From assembly GCF_000300515.1 (NCBI RefSeq), contig NZ_AMSI01000005.1:288309-352308 (forward strand): a stretch of 64,000 nt of DNA. The letters are read 5' to 3'. Below the pieces are notes generated by a model. It was not told the origin of the DNA, made no database searches, and was given only the letters and a program-made list of their open reading frames with translations. The stretch is from Nitratireductor indicus C115 (GTDB lineage Bacteria > Pseudomonadota > Alphaproteobacteria > Rhizobiales > Rhizobiaceae). Below are positions 18,671 through 26,996 of this stretch, one piece after another (the stretch's first letter is position 1; each line of letters begins with the position of its first letter). The position numbers were made by a program, and so were the translations under genes.

Positions 18671-19210
18671 ATGCCCATCACGCTGCTTGACGGAGTCCTC
18701 GTCGGCTTCACGCTCGTATCGGCCATGCTGGCGATGGTGCGCGGCTTTTCGCGCGAGGTTCTTTCCATCGCATCCTGGGTGGCGGCGGCTGCCGCTGCCT
18801 ACTTCTTTCACCCTCTGGTGCTTCCCTATGTGAAGCCCTATATCAGCAATGACATGCTGGCGGTCGCAGCAGCAGCGGCGGCGGTGTTCTTCGTGGCGCT
18901 GATCGTGGTTACGGTCATCACCATGAAGGTTGCCGATTTCATCATCGATTCGCGCGTCGGCGCGCTCGACCGCACCCTGGGCTTTCTCTACGGTGCTGCG
19001 CGCGGCGTGGTCGTCGTGGCAGTGGCCCTGCTCTTCCTGAACTGGCTCCTCGGCTCGCAGCCGCCGAGCTGGATCACGGAAGCCAAATCGCGGCCGCTTC
19101 TCGATGGGGTCGGCCAGTGGATACAGTCGCTGTTGCCGGACGATCCGGAGAACTCGATTTTCGACCGCCTTTCCGAAGGCACGTCGAATGACGGCGAAAC
19201 GAGCAACTGA
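18671..19210 (+). CDS. cvpA: CvpA family membrane protein
   Basis: The 179-residue inner-membrane protein has about four hydrophobic segments and the family N terminus ITLLDGVLVGFTLVSAMLA followed by RGFSREVLSI. Originally linked to colicin V export, CvpA homologues are more generally connected with envelope stress resistance. AGAGGAG lies upstream of the ATG. Placement upstream of purF is conserved from E. coli to Rhizobiales, although no metabolic link is known. The hydrophilic C-terminal 40 residues (DDPENSIFDRLSEGTSND) are probably cytosolic. Confidence 0.9.
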   Translation: MPITLLDGVLVGFTLVSAMLAMVRGFSREVLSIASWVAAAAAAYFFHPLVLPYVKPYISNDMLAVAAAAAAVFFVALIVVTVITMKVADFIIDSRVGALDRTLGFLYGAARGVVVVAVALLFLNWLLGSQPPSWITEAKSRPLLDGVGQWIQSLLPDDPENSIFDRLSEGTSNDGETSN

Positions 19211-19337
19211 CGGTCCTCGCGGCCGTCTTTCGCGTTACAGGGCACTCTCTTTGAGACCGGGACAAGCTACTGTAAAGTGTTGAAGCGCATCACGTTTTGC
19301 GGCGACGGCCGCACGGTGCGGAGAAAGGGCGGCCAAA

Positions 19338-20813
19338 ATGGTGCAGGTAGATGATTTGCCCCTCGCGGGCGAAGCCGACGATCATTTCCATGACGAATGC
19401 GGCGTTTTCGGCATTTTCGGCCGAACGGACGCATCGGCGATCGTCACGCTGGGGCTGCATGCCTTGCAGCACCGCGGGCAGGAAGCAGCAGGCATCGTCT
19501 CCTTCGATGGCAGTCAGTTCCATGTCGAGCGCCATATCGGCCTGATCGGCGATACCTTCACCAAGCAGTCCGTGCTCGATCGCCTTCAGGGCAGCCGGGC
19601 CATCGGCCATACACGCTATTCCACGACGGGCGGCGCGGGCCTGCGCAATGTGCAGCCCTTTTTCGCGGAACTTTCCGAAGGTGGACTTGCCATTGCCCAT
19701 AACGGCAACATCACCAACGCGATGACCGTGCAACGCGCCTTGCAGAAACAGGGCGCCATCTTCTCCTCCACCTCCGATACAGAAACCGTTCTGCATCTGG
19801 TCGCCACCAGCAAGGGGCGCGACACAAATGCCCGTTTCATCGACGCGCTGCGCCAGATCGAAGGGGCCTTCTCCATCGTCGCGCTGACCTCGAAGAAGAT
19901 GATCGGCTGCCGCGATCCGCTGGGCATACGCCCGCTCGTGCTCGGCGATCTCGACGGGGCCTATATCCTGTCTTCCGAGACCTGCGCCCTCGACATCATC
20001 GGCGCCCGCTACGTGCGCGACGTCAAGCCCGGTGAAATGGTAGTCGTCACCGAAGACGGGCTCGAGAGCTCGTTTCCCTTCGAGATCAAGCAGGAGCCGC
20101 GTTTCTGCATCTTCGAATATGTCTATTTCGCCCGTCCCGATTCCTCCGTCGAAGGGCGAAATGTCTATGAGGTTCGCAAGGAGATCGGCGCTGAGCTTGC
20201 CCGCGAGATGCCCGTCGAGGCCGACATCGTGGTTCCTGTTCCCGATTCGGGTACGCCGGCGGCCATCGGTTACGCACAGGCGGCAAACCTGCCCTTCGAG
20301 CTCGGCATTATCCGCAACCACTATGTGGGCCGCACCTTCATCCAGCCGACGGATTCGATCCGTCACATGGGCGTGAAGCTCAAGCACAACGCCAATCGCC
20401 GCTTCATCGAGGGCAAGCGCGTGGTGCTGGTGGACGATTCCATCGTTCGTGGAACCACAAGCCAGAAGATCGTGCAGATGGTGCGCGATGCGGGTGCAGC
20501 AGAAGTGCATATGCGCATTGCCTCCCCGCCCACGCGCGCGCCCTGTTTCTATGGCGTCGACACACCGGAAGCGGCGAAGCTGCTTGCTTCGCGCATGACA
20601 ATCGAGGAAATGGCGGAGTTCATCCGCGTCGATTCGCTTGCCTTTCTCTCAATCGACGGCCTCTATCGCGCCGTCGGCGAGGCGAAGCGCAACACCAACC
20701 AGCCGCAATATTGCGACGCCTGCTTCACGCAGGACTATCCGACGCGGCTGACGGACCATGAAGGCGCCGACAATGTGCGCACCCTTTCCCTTCTTGCTGC
20801 AGGCGGACAATGA
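19338..20813 (+). CDS. purF: Amidophosphoribosyltransferase
   Basis: PurF makes 5-phosphoribosylamine from PRPP and glutamine, the first committed step of purine synthesis. A 20-residue propeptide ends before Cys21 (DECGVFGIFG), the N-terminal nucleophile exposed after processing. The glutaminase half shows GHTRYSTTGG and HNGNITN; the phosphoribosyltransferase half shows VPDSGTPAAIGYA and the PRPP loop VVLVDDSIVRGTT. The 491-residue length and propeptide are those of the Bacillus-type enzyme, which often carries an Fe-S cluster; candidate Cys residues lie near the C terminus (YCDACF). Confidence 0.96.
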   Translation: MVQVDDLPLAGEADDHFHDECGVFGIFGRTDASAIVTLGLHALQHRGQEAAGIVSFDGSQFHVERHIGLIGDTFTKQSVLDRLQGSRAIGHTRYSTTGGAGLRNVQPFFAELSEGGLAIAHNGNITNAMTVQRALQKQGAIFSSTSDTETVLHLVATSKGRDTNARFIDALRQIEGAFSIVALTSKKMIGCRDPLGIRPLVLGDLDGAYILSSETCALDIIGARYVRDVKPGEMVVVTEDGLESSFPFEIKQEPRFCIFEYVYFARPDSSVEGRNVYEVRKEIGAELAREMPVEADIVVPVPDSGTPAAIGYAQAANLPFELGIIRNHYVGRTFIQPTDSIRHMGVKLKHNANRRFIEGKRVVLVDDSIVRGTTSQKIVQMVRDAGAAEVHMRIASPPTRAPCFYGVDTPEAAKLLASRMTIEEMAEFIRVDSLAFLSIDGLYRAVGEAKRNTNQPQYCDACFTQDYPTRLTDHEGADNVRTLSLLAAGGQ

Positions 20814-21559
20814 CGGACAGGAAACCAGATCTGAAGGGCCGGCTCGCGCTGGTCACCGGCGCTTCGCGCGGTATCGGCTATTTTCTTGCCAAGGAGCTGG
20901 CGGCAGCCGGCGCTCACGTGATTGCGGTTGCGCGAACTGTCGGAGGCCTCGAAGAACTCGATGACGAGATCAAGGCGCTGGGCGGCGAGGCAACGCTCGT
21001 GCCGCTCGACCTGACGGACATGGCCGGGATCGACCGTATAGGCGGTGCGATCCACGAACGTTGGGGCAAGCTCGACATCATGGTGGCCAATGCCGGCATG
21101 CTGGGCGTCATCTCGCCGATAGGCCATGTCGAGGCGAAGGTGTTCGAGAAGGTGATGACGGTGAACGTCACCTCCACCTGGCGGTTGATTCGTGCGGTGG
21201 ATCCACTGCTGCGGGCCTCGGATGCGGGGCGCGCCATCCTTCTGTCTTCAGGGGCAGCCCATTCGGCACGCGCATTCTGGGGGCCCTATGCGGCCTCCAA
21301 GGCCGCCGTGGAAGCCCTTGCACGCTCATGGGCGGATGAAACCAAGAACATGCCGCTGCGCGTCAATTCGGTTAATCCGGGCGCGACGCGCACGGCAATG
21401 CGGGCGCTCGCCATGCCTGGCGAAGACCCTGAGACACTTCCCCATCCTTCCGAAGTTGCAGCGGCAATCCTGCCTCTGGCAAGTCCGGAACTCACCGAAA
21501 CCGGGCTTATTCTCGACGTGCCGAAAGGGTGTTTCACCCGCTACCAGATGCCTGCCTAG
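20810..21559 (+). CDS. Short-chain dehydrogenase/reductase
   Basis: The 249-residue Rossmann protein shows TGASRGIG near 17-24, NAG at the expected place and the catalytic YAASKAA with the preceding Ser in ILLSSGAAHS. It overlaps purF by ATGA, so it is co-expressed with purine synthesis, a pairing seen in Rhizobiales; the substrate is unknown and the link may be only transcriptional. The C terminus LDVPKGCFTRYQMPA is unlike FabG. Its TAG stop is the first bases of a palindromic repeat element. Confidence 0.88.
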   Translation: MTDRKPDLKGRLALVTGASRGIGYFLAKELAAAGAHVIAVARTVGGLEELDDEIKALGGEATLVPLDLTDMAGIDRIGGAIHERWGKLDIMVANAGMLGVISPIGHVEAKVFEKVMTVNVTSTWRLIRAVDPLLRASDAGRAILLSSGAAHSARAFWGPYAASKAAVEALARSWADETKNMPLRVNSVNPGATRTAMRALAMPGEDPETLPHPSEVAAAILPLASPELTETGLILDVPKGCFTRYQMPA

Positions 21560-21664
21560 AGCACGGGCGTCCTTCTGGACGCATAATGGACGCTCCATCT
21601 TATGCTTTTCCGCATTCATGCGGACGGTCAGGTTCGACCACCTGACTGCAAAATGCTCTGGAGC
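21557..21664 (+). repeat. Mosaic palindromic repeat, copy A
   Basis: Contains hairpin module GCGTCC-TTCT-GGACGC (21567-21582) and the larger module from GCATTCATGC (21612) through GTCAGGT / ACCTGAC to GCAAAATGC (21656), then CTCTGGAGC. The AGATCGGTTC hairpin of other copies is missing. It starts at the TAG of the SDR gene. Copy B, in the opposite orientation, lies beyond the acyltransferase gene, so the two flank it as inverted repeats. Confidence 0.8.
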
Positions 21665-21878
21665 GCCGTGCACCAATCCTAAAACGGCGTGGGCAATTGA
21701 CGTTCACGCCGCATCCGGTACCTTTCACGCAGCAGCGGCTGAGGAGGCCGCGCTCCAGGGGGGATACGGCATGGGTTTGGCAAGGCGCCGTCCGTTTGAG
21801 TAAAGCCCATACGTAGATGCAAGACTGCTTGCGCGGACGGCCATTGCGGGCGCCTGCGGAGCCACTGGGAGACGCGGC

Positions 21879-22547
21879 ATGATTCTGGCGTTCGAGATCG
21901 TTCTGGCGATCGTGGTGATCTGGGCCGGCATGGCCCTCACCGTCCAGTACCGGCGAGACCTCAATTTCCATCAGGCAGCGCTCTATGCGCCACTGAAGCT
22001 TCTTTTTCGGATCAGCGACCGTGAGGTCACCGAAGCGCGCAAGGCCCAGCCTCCCGTCATCTACGCGGTGTGGCATCAGTCCAAGCTCGACCCGGCCGTG
22101 ATGCTGTCTCTCCTCCCCGACGACACGCTCCATATTCTGGATGAAGCCTCTGCCCGCTCGCATATGATCGAGCCGTGGCGGGCGCTCGGCCGCACGATCA
22201 CCTTCAATGCGCACCATGTTTTCGTGAGCCGCCGTCTGGTTCAGCGCCTGAAAGCCAAGGGGCGTCTATGCGTTTATCTGCCCAACGACCCCGAACCTGA
22301 CGTCAAGGAATTTCGCCTCTTCCGCGCCGTTGCGCGCATTGCACTCAAGGCCGAGGCTCAGGTTGTTCCGGTTTTCCTGTCGCGCGGAGGCTTCCTGCCG
22401 GCACGGCGCGTCCACACACTCCCACCGATGACCATCGCTCAGCTGATCGAGCGTTCAGGACAAGACGACATGCGCGCGTCGCAGGCCCTGTTCGGACGCA
22501 TGATCGAAGCGCGCAACGATCAGACGCCGCAGAAAACCGACGACTAA
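21879..22547 (+). CDS. PlsC-like 1-acyl-sn-glycerol-3-phosphate acyltransferase family protein
   Basis: The 222-residue protein has one N-terminal membrane anchor (ILAFEIVLAIVVIWAGMAL) and the acyltransferase core: WHQSKLDP gives the HX4D motif, with PNDPEPDVKEFRLF in the place of the FPEGTRS motif and VVPVFLSRG as the last block. Family members acylate lysophosphatidate or other lysolipids at the inner membrane. The atypical FPEG motif makes the substrate uncertain. It stands alone between two inverted repeat copies and 270 bases from pssA, in a lipid-rich neighbourhood. Confidence 0.8.
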   Translation: MILAFEIVLAIVVIWAGMALTVQYRRDLNFHQAALYAPLKLLFRISDREVTEARKAQPPVIYAVWHQSKLDPAVMLSLLPDDTLHILDEASARSHMIEPWRALGRTITFNAHHVFVSRRLVQRLKAKGRLCVYLPNDPEPDVKEFRLFRAVARIALKAEAQVVPVFLSRGGFLPARRVHTLPPMTIAQLIERSGQDDMRASQALFGRMIEARNDQTPQKTDD

Positions 22548-22553
22548 CGCATA

Positions 22554-22584
22554 TCTCCCGGAAGTGGGAACCGGTTCCGGGAGA
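22554..22584 (+). terminator. Hairpin after the acyltransferase gene; also a repeat module
   Basis: Perfect 10-base stem TCTCCCGGAA / TTCCGGGAGA seven bases after the stop, without a clear T-run. The loop carries GTGGGAACCGG. A related sequence lies near 42565-42612 in reverse (CGGAAGCGGGCACCGG), so it is also a module of the mosaic repeat family. Terminator function is plausible but not certain. Confidence 0.5.
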
Positions 22585-22637
22585 CATGGGTAATATCTGC
22601 GACTTAATGCGTAGGAAGCGAATCTGAAAGATTGCGA

Positions 22638-22805
22638 CATGCTTTAAAGCATTTTGCAGTCAGGTGGAATCACCTGACGTCTGCATAAATGCGGAAAAAC
22701 AAAGAGATAGATCGGTTCAGGGTTTCCGTGAAACCCTGAACCGATCTAGAAAGCCATGCGTCCATCCGGACGCACATCCGGATACACAAAGGATGCTCCA
22801 GAGCA
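22638..22805 (-). repeat. Mosaic palindromic repeat, copy B (fullest)
   Basis: Three hairpins: GCATTTTGC with GTCAGGTG-GAAT-CACCTGAC (22649-22692); a perfect 17-base stem, AGATCGGTTCAGGGTTT with its complement, at 22709-22747; and TGCGTCC-ATCC-GGACGCA at 22757-22774. The end GCTCCAGAGC matches the boundary of copies A and C. It fills most of the gap between the acyltransferase and pssA and could stabilise or end either transcript. Confidence 0.85.
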
Positions 22806-22819
22806 CCCCGGCGGAATGA

Positions 22820-23668
22820 TCAGGGATGATCGCTGTCCGCATCCGGTGCAGCATTGACCTTTCCCGCCTCGCCGGCTTTCTCCTCTTCCAGGTCAGCGCG
22901 CCTCGAATAGGCCCGCATGCTGAAGACGAGAAACACCAGGTAAGCAATGGTCGAAGCCGAGAGCGTGAGCCATGTGTAGCTGGTCAGAAGCAGCACGAAG
23001 AGCGCCAGGCCGAAAATAAGCGGCAGCACATATTCGCGCGGAACGCGATTGCCTGAATGCTTTCCCGAGTAGACAGGCAGGCGACTGACCATCAGAAAGC
23101 CGATGAACACGGTGTAGATGCAGCCAAAGAAAGCGAGCGTCTTGTCGGTCGTGATCCCGAGGAAACCGAGATAGACCGGCAAAAGCACCAGCGCCGCACC
23201 GGCCGGTGCTGGAACGCCGACGAAATAGTCGGCATGCCAGGCAGGCCTGTCCGGATCCTCAAGCATGACGTTGAAGCGGGCAAGGCGCAGACAACAGGCG
23301 ATGGCAAACAGAAGGGCTGCAATCCAGCCGAGCGCACCGGCCTGATCAAGCAGATGCGCATAAAGGACAAGTGCCGGCGCAACGCCAAAATTGACGATGT
23401 CGGCGAGCGAATCCATCTGTGCGCCGAATTTGGAGGAGGCCTTGAGCATCCGCGCCACGCGACCGTCGACCGCATCGAGAAATGCCGCGATCAGCACCAT
23501 GACGACGGCGATTTCGACACGTTGTTCGAATGCGAGGCGGATGCCGGAGAGGCCCGCGCAGATAGCCAGCACGGTGATAACGTTCGGCACCAGCATGCGC
23601 AGCGGTATTTCACGAATCTTGGGCCCGCCTCCCCCATGCGGTTCGAAGGGTGGGAAGGGGCCTGCCAT
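22820..23668 (-). CDS. pssA: CDP-diacylglycerol--serine O-phosphatidyltransferase
   Basis: PssA condenses CDP-diacylglycerol with L-serine to phosphatidylserine, the precursor of phosphatidylethanolamine. The CDP-alcohol phosphotransferase motif is complete: DGRVARMLKASSKFGAQMD followed by SLAD. The protein of 282 residues has about eight membrane segments. ATG 23668 was chosen because it overlaps the psd stop (TGATG); the longer frame to 23863 lies wholly inside psd and is Arg-rich. The order psd-pssA is conserved in Rhizobiales. A hydrophilic C terminus (about 35 residues) is likely cytosolic. Confidence 0.95.
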   Translation of the reverse strand: MAGPFPPFEPHGGGGPKIREIPLRMLVPNVITVLAICAGLSGIRLAFEQRVEIAVVMVLIAAFLDAVDGRVARMLKASSKFGAQMDSLADIVNFGVAPALVLYAHLLDQAGALGWIAALLFAIACCLRLARFNVMLEDPDRPAWHADYFVGVPAPAGAALVLLPVYLGFLGITTDKTLAFFGCIYTVFIGFLMVSRLPVYSGKHSGNRVPREYVLPLIFGLALFVLLLTSYTWLTLSASTIAYLVFLVFSMRAYSRRADLEEEKAGEAGKVNAAPDADSDHP

Positions 23669-24366
23669 CAGGACACCCGCACCACGGGCTGGCTGCGCTC
23701 TCCGCCGAATTCGGCGATCACCGTTTCTCCGCCGACGGCCGTCTGGCCGATGGCGACACGAACGGCCGCATTGTCGGGCAGATAAACGTCCACGCGGGAA
23801 CCGAAGCGTATCAGGCCGAAACGCTCGCCGACGGCCAGCGCATCCGGCGCCTCGGTCCAGCAAACGATGCGGCGGGCGACAAGCCCGGCGATCTGCACCA
23901 CCGGAATGGGGCCGTACGGGCTTTCGATCACGAGGCCGTTGCGCTCGTTTTCCGAGCTCGCCTTGTCGAGTTCAGCATTCAGGAAACGGCCCGGCTTGTG
24001 TTCCACCTTCGATACGCGGCCACGCACGGGCGCGCGGTTGATGTGGCAGGAAAAGACATTCATGAACACTGAAACGCGCGTCATCTCAGCCGGCCCCATG
24101 CCCAATTCGCTCGGGGGGACGGCTGGCCCAACATAGGACACCACACCATCGGCGGGACTGATGACCAACCGGTCGTCGACCGGTGTGACACGTTCGGGGT
24201 CGCGGTAAAAATAGACGCACCAGGCGGTGAGGATCAGGCCGATCCAGAAGAGCGGTCCCCACAAGAGGCCCAGGAGAACCGTCGCAGCAGCGAAGGCCGC
24301 AATGAAGGGGTAGCCCTCGCGGTGGATGGGCACAAAAGTCTTCCGTATCGTGTCTACAAGGCTCAT
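23668..24366 (-). CDS. psd: Phosphatidylserine decarboxylase proenzyme
   Basis: Psd turns phosphatidylserine into phosphatidylethanolamine using a pyruvoyl group made by self-cleavage. The 232-residue proenzyme has two N-terminal membrane segments, [23 protein letters not shown] and the cleavage motif FGS with Ser190 becoming the pyruvoyl residue. The short length and the [10 protein letters not shown] variant are those of the archaeal/rhizobial type. It is coupled to pssA, so both steps of PE synthesis are made together. Confidence 0.96.
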   Translation of the reverse strand: MSLVDTIRKTFVPIHREGYPFIAAFAAATVLLGLLWGPLFWIGLILTAWCVYFYRDPERVTPVDDRLVISPADGVVSYVGPAVPPSELGMGPAEMTRVSVFMNVFSCHINRAPVRGRVSKVEHKPGRFLNAELDKASSENERNGLVIESPYGPIPVVQIAGLVARRIVCWTEAPDALAVGERFGLIRFGSRVDVYLPDNAAVRVAIGQTAVGGETVIAEFGGERSQPVVRVS

Positions 24367-24576
24367 CGCAGGGCGTGCTTTCCAAATTCAGGATAGCGGC
24401 CTTCGTAACGGAATCCGGGCCCAGTCGCAACGCAACTCCAGCGTTTCAACGAAAAGATGAGGCAATATGAGCCTGTCTTTTCGCCGCATCGGCGGGTGTG
24501 CTTCAGGCGACCCTGCGGCATGGCTTGCCAATCAAACCCGGGAAGCCACGACGCTTTCGGCCCGTGGCAGGCTGCT

Positions 24577-26454
24577 CTAATAGGCGGGTTCACCACGAAC
24601 GACCACGCCGAGTTCGTCCGTCTCGCGCGCCTTGCGCAGGCGCTCTTCGGCTTCCGTTGCTTCGCGCTGACGGTCCCACATTTCCGCGTAGAGGCCGCCT
24701 GCGGAGAGAAGCTCCGCATGCCGGCCCCGCTCTGCGATCTCGCCCCCCTTCAGGACGATGATCTCATCGGCACCAATCACCGTGGACAGGCGATGGGCGA
24801 TGACCAGGGTCGTGCGGCCCCGGCTTACCGTGTCGAGCGCGGTCTGAATTTCGCGCTCGGTATGGGTGTCGAGAGCAGACGTTGCCTCGTCGAGCAACAG
24901 GATGGGCGGAGCCTTGAGGATCGTGCGGGCGATGGCCACGCGCTGCTTCTCGCCGCCGGACAGTTTCAGGCCGCGTTCGCCCACCATGGTGCGATAACCA
25001 TCCGGCAGGCTCTCGATGAAGGCGCCGATCTGCGCCAGATCGGCAGCATGGCGCACCTCTTCTTCGGTCGCGTCCGGACGGCCATAGCGAATATTGTAGG
25101 CAATGGTGTCGTTGAAGAGCACCGTATCCTGCGGGACCATGCCGATAGCCGAGCGCAGGCTCTTCTGTGTGACGTCACGCACATCCTGCCCGTCGATGGT
25201 GATCGTACCATCCTGCACGTCATAGAAGCGGAACAGGAGCCGCGAAATGGTCGACTTGCCAGCCCCTGAAGGCCCGACCACAGCAACCGTGCGACCCGCG
25301 GGTATCTCAAAATTTATGCCCTTGAGTATGGGGCGCTCCGGATCATACGAAAAACGAACGTTCTCGAAGCGGACCGTGCCCTTTTCAATCGCAAGCGGCC
25401 TGGCATCGGGCCTGTCGTTCACCTCAGCAGGCACATCGAGCAGATCGAACATCTGCTCGATGTCCGTGAGACCCTGACGGATTTCGCGGTAAACGAAGCC
25501 GATGAAGTTGAGCGGGATGGAAAGTTGCATCAGCATGGCGTTGATGAAGACGAAATCGCCGACGGTCTGCGTGCCTTGCATGACTTCCCAGGCGGAAAGC
25601 CCCATGGCCGCCGTCATGCCCAGGCCAAGAATAACGCCCTGGCCGAAATTCAACCATCCGAGCGAGGTCCAGGTGCGGGTTGCCGCATCCTCATAGCGCG
25701 CCATCGACTTGTCGAAGCGGCGCGCCTCCATGTCTTCATTGTTGAAGTATTTCACCGTCTCGAAATTCAGGAGCGAATCGATGGCCTTGGTGTTCGCGTC
25801 GGTATCGGAATCGTTCATCTCGCGGCGGATGCCGATGCGCCAGTCGCTCGCCTTGATCGTGAACCAGATATAGAGCCACACCGTCACCGCGACGATGGCA
25901 ACATAAATCCATCCATAGGCGAAGGCGAAGATACCGGCGGCAAGCGCGAACTCGAGCAATGTCGGCAAGGAGTTCAAAATCGTGAAGCGGACGATGGTGT
26001 CTATGCCCTTCGTGCCGCGCTCGATGATGCGCGAAAGGCCGCCCGTGCGCCGCTCCAGATGGAAGCGCAGGGAAAGATCGTGCATGTGAACGAAGGTGCG
26101 ATAGGCAAGCTGACGAACGGCATGCTGCCCGACGCGGGCAAAGAGCGCATCGCGCAACTGGTTGAAGCCAACCTGTATGACACGCACCAGATTGTAGGCG
26201 ACCACCAGCATGATGGGCCCGGCAAGGATCGCGGGGAGGAAGGACGGCGGTGCGCCCTCGCCTGACAATGCGTTCGTTGCCCATTTGAAAAAGTAAGGCA
26301 CAAGCACAAGCACAAGCTTGGCGACCACGAGGAAGACCGTCGCAATGAGAACGCGGCGCTTCAAATCGGCCCTGCCCGTCGGCCACATATAGGGCCAGAG
26401 ATTGCGCAGCGTCTGGAGGGTCGAGCCTTCTGCCGACACGGTCTTTTCAGTCAT
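24577..26454 (-). CDS. Atm1-type ABC exporter (fused membrane and ATPase domains)
   Basis: A half-transporter of 625 residues: six membrane spans in the first ~320 residues, then an ATPase with Walker [10 protein letters not shown], signature LSGGEKQRVAIAR, Walker B ILLLDEATSALD and H-loop AHRLS. The segments NFETVKYFNNE and RWIGIRR-like (DWRIGIRREMND) are hallmarks of the Atm1/HMT1 group, which exports glutathione-linked metals or sulfur compounds across the membrane. It overlaps an ArsR-type regulator gene by eight bases, so it is probably under metal or thiol control. The cargo is inferred from the family. Confidence 0.9.
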   Translation of the reverse strand: MTEKTVSAEGSTLQTLRNLWPYMWPTGRADLKRRVLIATVFLVVAKLVLVLVPYFFKWATNALSGEGAPPSFLPAILAGPIMLVVAYNLVRVIQVGFNQLRDALFARVGQHAVRQLAYRTFVHMHDLSLRFHLERRTGGLSRIIERGTKGIDTIVRFTILNSLPTLLEFALAAGIFAFAYGWIYVAIVAVTVWLYIWFTIKASDWRIGIRREMNDSDTDANTKAIDSLLNFETVKYFNNEDMEARRFDKSMARYEDAATRTWTSLGWLNFGQGVILGLGMTAAMGLSAWEVMQGTQTVGDFVFINAMLMQLSIPLNFIGFVYREIRQGLTDIEQMFDLLDVPAEVNDRPDARPLAIEKGTVRFENVRFSYDPERPILKGINFEIPAGRTVAVVGPSGAGKSTISRLLFRFYDVQDGTITIDGQDVRDVTQKSLRSAIGMVPQDTVLFNDTIAYNIRYGRPDATEEEVRHAADLAQIGAFIESLPDGYRTMVGERGLKLSGGEKQRVAIARTILKAPPILLLDEATSALDTHTEREIQTALDTVSRGRTTLVIAHRLSTVIGADEIIVLKGGEIAERGRHAELLSAGGLYAEMWDRQREATEAEERLRKARETDELGVVVRGEPAY

Positions 26455-26821
26455 TCAGTGCCGGCCCCCGCTTGCCGTCGTTCGAGTGTAAGGATTTCAT
26501 GTTCTGCGCGTTCGAGCAGGCGCTCGCGAGCTCGGCCAACTCGCTGGCCAGACTTCCCAAGGCCTCGGTATCCACCTCGTAACGCGAACTCTGTCCCTCG
26601 GGTCGCATGCGCAGAAGGCCGGCCTCCACCAGCACCTTCAAATGCTGCGAGACCGTCGATTGCGCCAGCCGCAGATGGCCAACCACATCCTTGCAGCATG
26701 AGGCGTGAAGCCCGGACACATGCCGTAAAATCTCAATACGCGCCGGATGGGACAATGCCGCCAGACCAAGCGCCATAGGCTTGTGTGCACAGCAGAATTC
26801 CGGCTTCACATCCTGACGCAT
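26447..26821 (-). CDS. ArsR/SmtB-family transcriptional regulator
   Basis: The 124-residue winged-helix protein has LSHPARIEILRHV and the recognition region LAQSTVSQHLKVLVEAGLLRMRPEG. ATG 26821 was chosen because AAGGA lies nine bases upstream; ATG 26839 and the frame start at 26872 lack a ribosome site. Two Cys pairs are visible, Cys10-Cys11 (with His13) and Cys42-Cys43 in ASCCKDVV, the latter where classical ArsR/SmtB sensors carry their alpha-3 metal ligands. It lies upstream of and overlaps the Atm1-type exporter gene, so it likely represses that operon until a metal or thiol stress appears. Confidence 0.88.
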   Translation of the reverse strand: MRQDVKPEFCCAHKPMALGLAALSHPARIEILRHVSGLHASCCKDVVGHLRLAQSTVSQHLKVLVEAGLLRMRPEGQSSRYEVDTEALGSLASELAELASACSNAQNMKSLHSNDGKRGPALND

Positions 26822-26996
26822 CGGAGAATTCCTTTTCATCGTTAATCGGCGATATACGATGAAATATTCCACGCATCAAGGGTACGAGGCAATGTTTTAC
26901 CCAATACGGGTCAGGACAGGGACAGGCTCCAAGCGGGCCTGATCGACCGGCGAGGTTTCAAGAAAGGGCAGCGGCTCGCCTGTCGTGACCTGATCT

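Noticed and set aside
23057-23785. 242-codon plus-strand frame over pssA
   Set aside because: Opposite strand of a complete CDP-alcohol transferase with intact motif; no ribosome site.
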